Shown here in pieces: positions 53,460 through 61,786 of a DNA stretch of 61,786 nucleotides. The notes beneath the pieces are model-generated. The model made no database searches and had not been told where the DNA came from. It was given only the letters and a program-made list of their open reading frames with translations. The position numbers were made by a program, and so were the translations under genes. The DNA lies in NCBI GenBank assembly GCA_019694835.1, contig JAIBBE010000056.1, positions 1 to 61,786 on the forward strand, read 5' to 3'. The DNA comes from Fimbriimonadaceae bacterium (GTDB lineage Bacteria > Armatimonadota > Fimbriimonadia > Fimbriimonadales > Fimbriimonadaceae). Positions within the stretch are counted from its first letter, which is position 1; each line of letters starts with the position of its first letter.

Positions 53460-56400
53460 CTAGGGATGGAACCCCAGCTCTTTGAACGTGATCCAGCCGT
53501 CGCCGTCTTGGTCGAACTTGACCACGTCGCTCGTGCCAGCCTCGACGATCGCGTCGAGGACGCTGATCTTCTGCCGGATCTCGTTGTTCTCGCGACCCCA
53601 GCCGCCAACGTCTCCGTCCCCGATCGTGCCGAAACTCGCCGAGAGGATGGCGTAGTCCGCGATGTCCACTTCCCCATCACCGTTCAGATCCGCATGACGG
53701 AAGGTCGGCGTATGGGTCGGCGGGTTACCGGGGATGTCGAAGGGCGTATCGGGAACCACGGTCGTGCCGTAGCGCAGCGCAAAGACCACGTAATCGCCAA
53801 TGTCTACCTTGTTGTCCTTGTTCAGGTTGCCCAGCATCAGGCTTAGCGTTGCATCGTACGTGTCCGTGCTCGCCTCGTTGAGAGCCACCTTGCGGCGGAT
53901 CGTATGAAGCGGGTCGCGGACGCTCACGAAGCTGTACGCGGAACCTGCGGTCAGGCCGTCGGCCTCGGTCAGAACCAGAGTCGCATTGCCCGAGGCGTCG
54001 AAGGTCACGTCGCGGTCGAGCACCACGGGAGTGTTGGCTCCTCCCGAGCCGCCGACCCGAATCTCCATGCCGCGTACGACATTGCCGCCGCCCGCGAAAC
54101 CAGGAACGCTCAGGTTCAGGGTCATCGACACCGCGTCGGGAACTTCATTGACGGTCACCGTGATCGTCTCGAAGTCGTCCATCGCCGGGCTGCCGTTGTC
54201 GGTCACCCGAACCGTGATCGAGTAGACGCCAGGCCCCTGAGCCTCGGTCGGAGTCCAGGTGAAGACGCCGCTGCTGGTGATCGATGCCCCAGCCGGTGCG
54301 CCAGCATCGAGGCTAAACGTCAGCGTGTTCGCCGGGTCATCGCTGTCGGTCGCCGTCGCGGTGAAGGTGAGCAAGCTCATCTCATCCACCATCTGGTTGC
54401 CGATAGCCCCGAGGACTGGAGCGACGTTGACCTCATTGACGTTGATCGTGATCGTCTCACGATCCTCCATCTGCGGGCTACCGTCGTCCTTCACGACGAC
54501 GTCAAACGTGTAGCTGTTCGGGCCTTGCGCCTCGGTTGGCGTCCACGAGAACGCGCCGCCGGAGGTGATCGTCGCGCCCGGAGGCACGGTGCCTTCGAGC
54601 GAGAACGTCAGGCCGTTGGCGGGCAGGTCGGCGTCGGTCGCGGTGGCATTGAAGTTCAGAGTCTGAAGCTCATCCACCGTTTGCGTGCCGATCGCGCCAA
54701 GGACGGGTACTTCGTTGACCTCGTTCACTGTGATCGAGATCGTCTCGCTGTCCACGCCTCCTGCGCCATCGCTGACCTCGAAGGTCACCGAGTAGACGTT
54801 CGGGCCTTGCGCTTCGCTCGGCGTCCACGAGAACACGTTGCCGACAAGGGTCGCACCAGCCGGGCCACCCGTCATCGAGTAGCTTGGTGCACCACCGTCG
54901 ATATCGGACGAACTCAGGTTGAACGTCAGGTTCACCTGCTCATCGACCGTCTGGTTGCCGATCGCGCCGAGTGTCGGATCATCGTTAACGTTCGCCACGT
55001 TGATCGTCACCGTCGCGATGTTCGAGTCGCCGACGCAGTCGGTCGCCTTGAACGTGAACGAGTCCGGTCCGTAGTAGTCGCCGAACGGGGTGTACGTGAG
55101 GTTCGGAGCGGTGCCCGAAAGGGATCCATGGTCTGGACCGTCAACGACCGTATAGGTTAAGGTCTCGTTGTCAGCATCCGTCGCGGTGAGCGTGATGCCA
55201 ACGAAGCTGTCCTCGTCGACCCCGACCGTCTGGTCGTTCGCCACGGGCAGGCTATTGGTCGGGATGATTGTCACGACGGTCGAACCGGTGGCGAAGTAGC
55301 CGCCGCTGCCGTCCTTGATCTTGTACTCGGCCAGGACGTGGATCGGGGCCAAGTTCTCCAGGTAGCAGCGAACCGCTTCCAGCTTCTCCTGATCCGTTCC
55401 CGTCTCGAACGAGGCGTCCCACGCGTTACCGACACCGACGTAGATGATTTCATCCACGTAGCTGGTGCCGCCGCCGGTGGTGTAGGTGATGTCGTCGAGG
55501 GTGCCCTTCACGCGGTCCGGACCGTAGTCGATGCCCTTGCGGGTCGGACTGTAGTTGAAGCCGATGAAGTCGCCGCTGAACTCGAGGTCGTTGCTCGGGT
55601 CATCCGACTGAACCGCGAACTCGAGGTCTTCAAGCGTAAACCGCGTTCCGTTGCCCTGAATCCGCAGACCGAAGTGCAGGCGGTTGCCGCCTTCTTGGTC
55701 GAACGGAGGCAGCGCACTCGCCACGCCGCGCCAGCTCGAGAAGCCGGACACGACCGCATCGCTCCAAGGCGCATTGGTCACTTGGACATAAGCGCTTGGA
55801 TCGGTGTTTCGGTCGCCCACGCTGCTTGCTCCGGTCTCCAGGGCCGTCAAGGCATTCGTAATGTACTGGGGCCAGCTTGGTGATCCGAAGGCGTTCGGAG
55901 CGGGTGAGCCGTAGACCGAAATCACCATCGACGGCGTCTGGGTCACATCGATCGTGATCGTCGCCACGTTCGAGTCGACCAAGCCATCATTGGCCTTGAA
56001 GGTGAACGAGTCGGGGCCGAAGTAGTTCGCATTCGGCGTGTAGATGAGGTTTGGCGCGGTGCCCGAGAGCACGCCGTGATCTGGCGTATCGACGACCGTG
56101 TAGCTCAGCGTCTGAGCCGGGACGTCGGAGTCGGTTGCCGTCAGTGTGATGGGCAGCGGGGTGTTCTTCGGTGTGCTGACCGACTGAGCGTCCGCTACCG
56201 GAGCCGTGTTCGAGGCATCCACGTGAATCGTGATGGTCTCGAAGTCATCGAGATTCGGCGACCCGTTGTCCGTAACGCGAACCGTGACGGTGAAGTCACC
56301 GGTCTGAGCGTTGGTCGGGGTCCAGGTGAAGACGCCGCCGCTCGTGATGGACGCTCCCGCGGGGAAGCCTGCATCAAGCGAGAAGGTCAGCGTGTTCGCG

Positions 56401-59400
56401 GGGAGGTCGGCATCCGTCGCCGTTGCCGTGAACGTGATAAGGTTTGTTGTCGTGCCGGACTGATTGCCGATCGCGGCGAGAACGGGCGCGACGTTGACCT
56501 CATCGACGGTCACCGTGATCGTCTCCGAGTCCTCGCCTCCGCCAACCAGACCGACGTAGTCCTTGACGACGACATCGAACGTGTAGGAGCCGGGGCCTTG
56601 GGCCTCGGTCGGCGTCCAGGTGAAGACGCCCGCATCCGTAATCGACGCACCCGGAGGCACGTCGCCGGCGAGGCTGAAGTGGAGGGTCTGCACCGGCACA
56701 TCCGCATCGGTCGCGGTTGCCGTAAACGTCAGGAGCTGAAGCTCGTCGACCGACTGGGCACCGATGGAGTTAAGCACAGGGGCCACGTTGGCTTCCGCCA
56801 CGTTGACGTCGAAGCTTTGCTGAACCGTGTCGATGCCGTCCGTAACGCTCACGATAACGGTGTACGTACCCGGTCCGTCCGTCTCGCTAGGCGTCCACGA
56901 CCACTGATTGCCAGCAACCGCACCCGGTCCGCTGACCAAACCGTAGGTCAGCGTCTGTGACGGCAAGTCGGCGTCACTGGCACTCAGGGTCACCGTCGAC
57001 AGGACCATCTCATCGATGTTCTGGTCCGCGGGGTCATCGAGAACGGGTAGCTGATTCACCTCGTTGACCGTGACCTGGAACGTCTGCTGGACCGTGTCGA
57101 TGCCGTCCGTCACGCTGACCGTGACGTTATACACACCCGGGCCATCAGACTCGCCCGGAGTCCAAGTCCAGGTATTGCCGGTAACTGAGCCGGGGCCGCT
57201 GACCAGGGCATAGGTCAGGGTCTGAACCGGCACATCGGCGTCCGATGCGCTCAGGGTGACCGAGTCCAGCACGCCTTCATCGACCGAGTGATCGGCTGGG
57301 TCGGTTAGGACCGGAGCCTGGTTGGTCTCGTTGACCGTCACCTCGAAGCTCTGCGTATGGCTGCCGACCGGCGAGAAGTTGTCCTCAACCTTGACTACGA
57401 TTGTAGCGGTCGTGCCGCCGTCGCTCTCGCCCGGAGTCCAGGACCACGTGTTGCCCGTGACCGACCCAGGTCCGCTCACGAGGGAGTACGTCAGGGTCTG
57501 AGCGGGGAGATCGGCGTCGGTTGCGCTCAGCACTCGCGTGTCGAGGGCACCCTCGTCGACGCTGCCGTCGGCCGGATCGGCGAGAACTGGGTTCTCGTTC
57601 GTCTCGTTGACGGTCACGTCGAAGCTTTGCTGGACCGTGTCCGTGCCGTCGGTGACGCTCACGGTGACCGTATAGATGTTGCCGCCATTGACCTCGCCGG
57701 GAGTCCAACTCCAGGTATTGCCGGTGACCGAGCCGGGGCCAGAGACGAGTGCGTAGGTCAGGGTCTGACCAGGCAGGTCGGCGTCGGTCGCGCTCAGCGT
57801 GACCGAGTCCAGCACGTGCTCATTGACTGAGTGGTCGGCGGGATCATCGAGAACTGGGGCCTGGTTGACCTCGTTCACCGTCACGTCGAAGCTCTGCTGG
57901 ACCGTGTCGGTGCCGTCGGTGACGCTGACCGTCACCGTATACGTGTTGCCGCCGTTGACCTCACCCGGAGTCCAGGACCACTGATTGCCGACAACCGCGC
58001 CGGGGCCGCTGACCAAGGCATACGTCAACGTCTGACCGGGAAGGTCGGCGTCGGTGGCGCTGAGGGTGACCGAGTCCAGCACGCCCTCATTGACCGAGTG
58101 ATCGGCCGGGTCGGTGAGGACCGGGGGCTGATTGGTCTCGTTGACTGTGACCTGGAAGCTCTGCGTATGGCTTCCAACCGGCGAGAAGTTATCCTCGACC
58201 TTCACCACGATCGTAGCGGTGGTGCCACCGTCGCTCTCGCCCGGCGTCCACGACCACTGATTACCCACGACCGCGCCGGGGCCGCTGACCAGGGAGTAGG
58301 TCAGGGTCTGGGCGGGGAGGTCGGCGTCGGTGGCGCTGAGGGTCACTGTGTCGAGCACGCCTTCATCGACCGAATGATCAGTCGGGTCGGCGAGGACCGG
58401 GTTTTCGTTGGTCTCGGCCACGTTGATCGTGAACGTCTGCTGCACGGTCGCTTGGCTGTCGCTCAGCGAGACCGTCACACTCGGCGAGGTGCCGCCGTCG
58501 CTCTCGCCCGGAGTCCACGTCACGAGGCCGGAGCCGCTGACGGAGAGGCCAGACGGGCCGGAGACGAGGCCGTAGGTGAGGGACTGTGCGGGCAGGTCGG
58601 CGTCGGAGCCGGTGAGCTGAACGCTGAACGCGCTGCCCTCGCTGGCCGACTGGGTGCCGGGGTTATCGAGGACGGGGTTCTGGTTGGCTTCGTTGACGGT
58701 GATGGTGTACGACTCGGTGTCGCTGGCCACCGGCGAGCCATTGTCCTCGACCTTGATGGTGACGGTATAGACGCCGCCGCCATCGCTCTCACCCGGCGTC
58801 CACGCAATCGCGCCGCCGCTGGAGACGGTGAGCGCGGCCGGGCCGGAGACCTTCGAGAAGGTCAGCGTCTGCCCCGAGTCCGGATCGGTCGCGGTGGCAT
58901 TCGCCGCATAGTTGTCGCCCTCATTGATCGTCGCATTGGCGGGGACGGTCAGGGTCGGGGCGGAGTTAGAGGGAAGTATGCTGAAGTCTACTCCTCGGAA
59001 GGCAGTTTTGCTTGCGGAGGTCTTCGTGGCGAGACTCGTAAATCCGGATGCCGCACCCGTATCTGTGACCTTTACTAGTCCGCTGTCGCTTGTCGATGTA
59101 TAGTACGTGGCAAACAGTACATTTCTTCCCGAGGCGTCTCGGTAACCACAAATGCCGGTCAATTTTGAAGAGGCAACGAGGGACGAATTCATACTGTAAG
59201 CTAAGGACCAAGTCGAGCCACTCTTCGTGAACTTCTTGATCCCTGCACCGGCAGTGTTGTCGTCAGCTATATAACAAGTGTTTGCGTCAGCAAACCAATA
59301 ATCATAAATTGACGTCGAAGTTAGCCCGGACAAGGCGGTTGACGAAACGCTTCCTGTAGGTAGGCCAGTTCCCAGTGTGTTAACTGAAGCGGCAAGTGAA

Positions 59401-60779
59401 ACATAAAGCTGGCCATCAAAAATGTTTATGACGCGATGGGTTGCACTGATCAACTGGTTGGGAGTGATTACAGATCCGATCGTCGTATATCGAGATCCAC
59501 CTGTTGCACCAGACGCACCGGCACACCAAACATTTGTTCCTGATGACAGAACTGAAGAGCGAATACTCAATGCACTGAAAGCGTCAAAGGCAGTTGTCGT
59601 GTTGATCGTTCCCGTGCGGCTGATCGTACCGATAACGCGGTTAATCGAACTACTTGCCACCGTTGCTGGAGCAGCCGCTCCAGCACTAGCATTGTAGCCA
59701 GCCATCGTAAGGAAGAGTCCGTCGTCTGATCGTGTTAGGTGCCCTTCGCTGACCGCTGTACCCTGTACCGTAAGGGCTCTGTTACCGGACCCCGCGGCCG
59801 TTGCAGGCAAGACTAGGGCCTGTACAGGTGCGCTTTGGGCCGGAGTCGAGGCATCGTATTCCTCAATAGTAATGGGAGCAGCTGCAGTGGTCAAGTTGGC
59901 AATTCCATCACCCAGTTTTGCGACCACAAGTTTTGGAATAATTTCGCCTGCAACAAAATATTGATTTCCGGCAATCCCTGCAAAACTAATCTGCGGCGAC
60001 CGGACGTTACCAAGGTTCGCCCCCCCACCAATACCACCTAACACCTGGTTCGAAACATGGGTCGATGAACCATTGGTGATGAAGGCGGACACGCGGATCG
60101 CGCCTACGGGCCAATCCATTGAGGACAAAGGAATCGCGATCTCAAAGCCGGTTCCGACGAGGGCACCGAGACCGGCATCAGTTCCGGTTCCGCTGCCAAC
60201 ACCGGCGGTGTTTCGATTATCAAGTGTGGCGAGGATGCCGTTGGGGTTCGTGCCGCCGGTGAGGGTTCCGCCGATGGTGAAGCCGTTCGAGCCCAGGTAA
60301 GACTGTGTACCCCCACTTGCGCTGCTTGGGAAGCGATAGTGGTCTAGAAAGACCCCTGTGCCGCCGCTGCAGTTGACTTCAAAGGCTTGATCGGCATCGA
60401 ATCCGACGTCAAAGAGGTGACCGTTCGTGCCCCCCGAATCGCCCATGTTGACGACGTTGCCCGCGTTATCGCCGCGCAGCCGATTCTGGCCGCCAGGCTT
60501 GTAATCGAGAAACAGCCAGAGCCGGTTGCCGTTCGACTGGAGGTTTCCGGCAATGAAGACGTAGAGGACGTTGTTGACGATCTGGGCGTACGACGCGTCG
60601 AGCTCGGATCCATCGCAATTGTTGATTTGGCCCAGCGTCGCATTACCATAGTCCGTCTGCGTGTTTTGGACTGCAATTGCCGTCCCGTAGGAGGCGTCCA
60701 AAGACCCGTCTATCGTCGGCTGGGCCAAAGCACCCGAGCAAAGCAGGGCGAACGCCCCGAACAAACTACCCCTCTTCAT
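53460..60779 (-). CDS. giant surface protein with ~15 cadherin/Ig-like repeats and dockerin-like C-terminus
   Basis: This 2439-residue protein starts at 60779 after a GGAGGAGGAA site; the signal peptide is MKRGSLFGAFALLCSGALA. Residues ~20-620 are a beta-rich N-terminal region of unknown type. About 15 domains of ~90 residues follow, each starting NxxPVLxxPxDxSVDEG and containing LSATDADLPxQTLTY and WTPGESDGG, typical of cadherin-like and He_PIG domains. A different ~180-residue domain (SVYGSPAPNAFGSPSWP onward) interrupts them. The C-terminus has the shared beta-module, two dockerin-like repeats (NKDNKVDIGDYVVFAL and ADLNGDGEVDIADYAILSA) and one more EF-hand (DQDGDGWITFKELGF). Calcium-stiffened adhesion is the likely role. 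Confidence 0.9.
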   Translation of the reverse strand: MKRGSLFGAFALLCSGALAQPTIDGSLDASYGTAIAVQNTQTDYGNATLGQINNCDGSELDASYAQIVNNVLYVFIAGNLQSNGNRLWLFLDYKPGGQNRLRGDNAGNVVNMGDSGGTNGHLFDVGFDADQAFEVNCSGGTGVFLDHYRFPSSASGGTQSYLGSNGFTIGGTLTGGTNPNGILATLDNRNTAGVGSGTGTDAGLGALVGTGFEIAIPLSSMDWPVGAIRVSAFITNGSSTHVSNQVLGGIGGGANLGNVRSPQISFAGIAGNQYFVAGEIIPKLVVAKLGDGIANLTTAAAPITIEEYDASTPAQSAPVQALVLPATAAGSGNRALTVQGTAVSEGHLTRSDDGLFLTMAGYNASAGAAAPATVASSSINRVIGTISRTGTINTTTAFDAFSALSIRSSVLSSGTNVWCAGASGATGGSRYTTIGSVITPNQLISATHRVINIFDGQLYVSLAASVNTLGTGLPTGSVSSTALSGLTSTSIYDYWFADANTCYIADDNTAGAGIKKFTKSGSTWSLAYSMNSSLVASSKLTGICGYRDASGRNVLFATYYTSTSDSGLVKVTDTGAASGFTSLATKTSASKTAFRGVDFSILPSNSAPTLTVPANATINEGDNYAANATATDPDSGQTLTFSKVSGPAALTVSSGGAIAWTPGESDGGGVYTVTIKVEDNGSPVASDTESYTITVNEANQNPVLDNPGTQSASEGSAFSVQLTGSDADLPAQSLTYGLVSGPSGLSVSGSGLVTWTPGESDGGTSPSVTVSLSDSQATVQQTFTINVAETNENPVLADPTDHSVDEGVLDTVTLSATDADLPAQTLTYSLVSGPGAVVGNQWSWTPGESDGGTTATIVVKVEDNFSPVGSHTQSFQVTVNETNQPPVLTDPADHSVNEGVLDSVTLSATDADLPGQTLTYALVSGPGAVVGNQWSWTPGEVNGGNTYTVTVSVTDGTDTVQQSFDVTVNEVNQAPVLDDPADHSVNEHVLDSVTLSATDADLPGQTLTYALVSGPGSVTGNTWSWTPGEVNGGNIYTVTVSVTDGTDTVQQSFDVTVNETNENPVLADPADGSVDEGALDTRVLSATDADLPAQTLTYSLVSGPGSVTGNTWSWTPGESDGGTTATIVVKVEDNFSPVGSHTQSFEVTVNETNQAPVLTDPADHSVDEGVLDSVTLSASDADVPVQTLTYALVSGPGSVTGNTWTWTPGESDGPGVYNVTVSVTDGIDTVQQTFQVTVNEVNQLPVLDDPADQNIDEMVLSTVTLSASDADLPSQTLTYGLVSGPGAVAGNQWSWTPSETDGPGTYTVIVSVTDGIDTVQQSFDVNVAEANVAPVLNSIGAQSVDELQLLTFTATATDADVPVQTLHFSLAGDVPPGASITDAGVFTWTPTEAQGPGSYTFDVVVKDYVGLVGGGEDSETITVTVDEVNVAPVLAAIGNQSGTTTNLITFTATATDADLPANTLTFSLDAGFPAGASITSGGVFTWTPTNAQTGDFTVTVRVTDNGSPNLDDFETITIHVDASNTAPVADAQSVSTPKNTPLPITLTATDSDVPAQTLSYTVVDTPDHGVLSGTAPNLIYTPNANYFGPDSFTFKANDGLVDSNVATITIDVTQTPSMVISVYGSPAPNAFGSPSWPQYITNALTALETGASSVGDRNTDPSAYVQVTNAPWSDAVVSGFSSWRGVASALPPFDQEGGNRLHFGLRIQGNGTRFTLEDLEFAVQSDDPSNDLEFSGDFIGFNYSPTRKGIDYGPDRVKGTLDDITYTTGGGTSYVDEIIYVGVGNAWDASFETGTDQEKLEAVRCYLENLAPIHVLAEYKIKDGSGGYFATGSTVVTIIPTNSLPVANDQTVGVDEDSFVGITLTATDADNETLTYTVVDGPDHGSLSGTAPNLTYTPFGDYYGPDSFTFKATDCVGDSNIATVTINVANVNDDPTLGAIGNQTVDEQVNLTFNLSSSDIDGGAPSYSMTGGPAGATLVGNVFSWTPSEAQGPNVYSVTFEVSDGAGGVDSETISITVNEVNEVPVLGAIGTQTVDELQTLNFNATATDADLPANGLTFSLEGTVPPGATITSGGAFSWTPTEAQGPNSYTFDVVVKDDGSPQMEDRETITINVNEVNVAPVLGAIGNQMVDEMSLLTFTATATDSDDPANTLTFSLDAGAPAGASITSSGVFTWTPTEAQGPGVYSITVRVTDNGSPAMDDFETITVTVNEVPDAVSMTLNLSVPGFAGGGNVVRGMEIRVGGSGGANTPVVLDRDVTFDASGNATLVLTEADGLTAGSAYSFVSVRDPLHTIRRKVALNEASTDTYDATLSLMLGNLNKDNKVDIGDYVVFALRYGTTVVPDTPFDIPGNPPTHTPTFRHADLNGDGEVDIADYAILSASFGTIGDGDVGGWGRENNEIRQKISVLDAIVEAGTSDVVKFDQDGDGWITFKELGFHP
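56800..58700 (-). repeat. near-identical tandem repeats inside the giant gene
   Basis: Seven or so consecutive ~270-277-bp units encode the cadherin-like domains; stretches such as GTGACCGAGTCCAGCACG recur at ~57260, ~57801 and ~58068, with a close variant at ~58345. Similarity extends to silent positions, which indicates recent duplication or gene conversion. Confidence 0.85.
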
Positions 60780-61028
60780 CCGTTCCTCCTCCGAGCCCTC
60801 GCGGGCAAGGCGCGCCACGACGCGCCAACTGAAAATAACAGTCTATTGTAACCCCATTCACTCCGCGAGTCGCACGAATTTTGCCCCCCGAAGATGAAAA
60901 ACTGGTACGGGTGTCAAGGGAAGGTTAAGGCGACCGGCACCCTCGAACTTCTCGGCTCCCCGCTGGATGATGAGAGACGCCGCTTTCGCCGCCCTCGTCT
61001 TGCCGAAGATTCCGTTCCGCTAACAAGA

Positions 61029-61055
61029 AAGCCCCGCCCGAAACGGGCGAGGCTT
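61029..61055 (-). terminator. terminator of the CPPC protein gene
   Basis: On the minus strand AAGCCTCGCCCG pairs with CGGGCGGGGCTT across a 3-base loop (one G-U type pair) and is followed by TTCTTG. It lies 23 bp after the stop. The stretch 60780-61028 contains only the upstream region of the giant gene; nothing else is recognisable. Confidence 0.75.
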
Positions 61056-61077
61056 CCATGTCAAACGACTCGGAGTC

Positions 61078-61617
61078 TTACTTCGTAACGCCAGCGATGG
61101 CGCCGTTCAGCTGGGTCAGACCCTTTTCATTCGCCTCGAGGTTCACGAACTTGGCGACGACCTTCTTGTTCTTGTACACGATGACCGTGTTCTTGACGTC
61201 CTTCTCCAGGTTCATCTTGTAGTTGTTGACGGCCTCGTTCTTCGGATCGAGAACGGCCATGCCGATCGCGTCGAACTGGTGCTTGCCGGCAATCGTCTTG
61301 AGCGTGCTCGCGGCCTGGTCCTTGTTGTCGCTGACCCAGATCACGAAGCCCTTGAAGTTCTCGTTCTTGCCGGCGGTCTGGTTCAGGACGCTGGCGAGTT
61401 TGGCGACGTTCTCGGTCGAATCGCCGTTGACCCAAACTTGGACGGCTGGGCGGGCGCCGTACTTGCAGGGCGGGCAGGTGTCGGTGCCCTTGTCGGGACC
61501 GGTCACGTGGGTCGGGTGGAACGGAGTCACCGACTCACCGATGTTCAGACCCGAATTGATGCCCGGGAAAGCCAGTGCCGAAATGGCGAGCGCGCCGAAT
61601 ACGAATTCCTTAATCAT
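61078..61617 (-). CDS. secreted thioredoxin-fold protein with CPPC motif
   Basis: This 179-residue protein has a signal peptide (MIKEFVFGALAISALAFPG) and a thioredoxin-like core. The motif HVTGPDKGTDTCPPCKYG puts a CPPC redox pair at ~48-51, followed by RPAVQVWVNG, a segment of helix and strand (FKGFVIWVSDN) and NTVIVYKNKKVVAKFVNL. CPPC with an export signal suggests periplasmic thiol chemistry, though the loop GTDT before it is longer than in classic thioredoxins. It stands alone with its own terminator; the window ends 169 bp upstream of its start with no further gene. Confidence 0.82.
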   Translation of the reverse strand: MIKEFVFGALAISALAFPGINSGLNIGESVTPFHPTHVTGPDKGTDTCPPCKYGARPAVQVWVNGDSTENVAKLASVLNQTAGKNENFKGFVIWVSDNKDQAASTLKTIAGKHQFDAIGMAVLDPKNEAVNNYKMNLEKDVKNTVIVYKNKKVVAKFVNLEANEKGLTQLNGAIAGVTK

Positions 61618-61786
61618 CCTCTAACCTCCAATTTTCTTGCAAGCGACGCTTGCACAGTCAACCAAAAGCAGGATACGTGAATCCGGTTCCCAGAATTCCC
61701 GCCAATGTCCCGGCCCGCATCATATGAGTCATGTCAGCGTCAAAATAGCGGCCTCGGGACGGCAGAACAGTCGGGAGGGTGAGCCC

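Noticed and set aside
56800..58700. Possible CRISPR-like periodic repeats
   Set aside because: The period is ~270 bp, the units are coding and in frame, and there are no short unique spacers or cas genes.
57831..59078. 415-residue plus-strand frame opposite the giant surface gene (also 53904-55160, 56076-56960)
   Set aside because: The translations are low-complexity Arg/Val/Asp/Gly repeats that mirror the repeated domains on the coding strand.

Overview
The window (about 60% G+C by eye) looks like chromosome of a diderm, environmental bacterium. Four secreted proteins end in the same beta-module plus dockerin-like EF-hand pair, one carries a PEP-CTERM tail, and there are a HAF-repeat protein, a CHRD protein and many signal peptides and lipoboxes. 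That mix suggests the Armatimonadota (Fimbriimonadales-like). This is inferred from protein style only; there is no rRNA in the window to confirm it.

Left part (1-33 kb): ordinary housekeeping genes mixed with secreted proteins. These are aroF-hisC (aromatic and histidine synthesis, overlapping), a subtilisin, hsp20-lon (stress proteolysis operon), a matrixin-like protease, an M55 D-aminopeptidase, a sialidase-fold protein and a dienelactone hydrolase. Next come a CHASE2 class III cyclase with two tandem FecR-like genes, a beta-carbonic anhydrase and an ECF sigma / membrane anti-sigma / RseB-like operon. Then follow an MFS transporter, a GT9 / Gfo-Idh-MocA / pyruvate kinase run, CHRD and HAF-repeat surface proteins, DUF2202 and DUF3500 proteins, a solitary sugar-binding lipoprotein and a metallophosphoesterase lipoprotein.

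Middle (33.2-50.9 kb): an accessory, defence-type island flanked by two paralogous small proteins (33246-33899 and 50174-50863). It holds a protein made of nine tandem ~60-residue helix-turn-helix-like modules, an unknown protein, and a dispersed type I restriction-modification system: hsdR, an unknown gene, hsdS, then hsdM 4.4 kb further on. Between hsdS and hsdM lie a SEFIR/TIR-like gene, a CBS-CBS-HEPN-like fusion, a C-terminally shortened PD-(D/E)XK nuclease and, on the opposite strand, a dGTPase with a 68-residue companion. A near-perfect palindrome separates that companion from hsdM. Downstream are an antitoxin-like gene with a decayed PIN-toxin remnant and a three-gene cassette beginning with a TIGR04255-like protein. 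The nine-module protein and the cargo inside the split RM locus are the best candidates for something undescribed.

Right part (50.9-61.8 kb): a class C beta-lactamase-fold lipoprotein, a secreted alpha/beta hydrolase, a 2439-residue surface protein with about 15 cadherin/Ig-like repeats (some nearly identical in DNA) ending in the shared dockerin-like module, and a secreted thioredoxin-fold CPPC protein.

No rRNA, tRNA, CRISPR array, transposase or integrase was recognised. Small dispersed palindromic repeats occur, including an 85-bp element present both between genes and in frame inside the GT9 gene.
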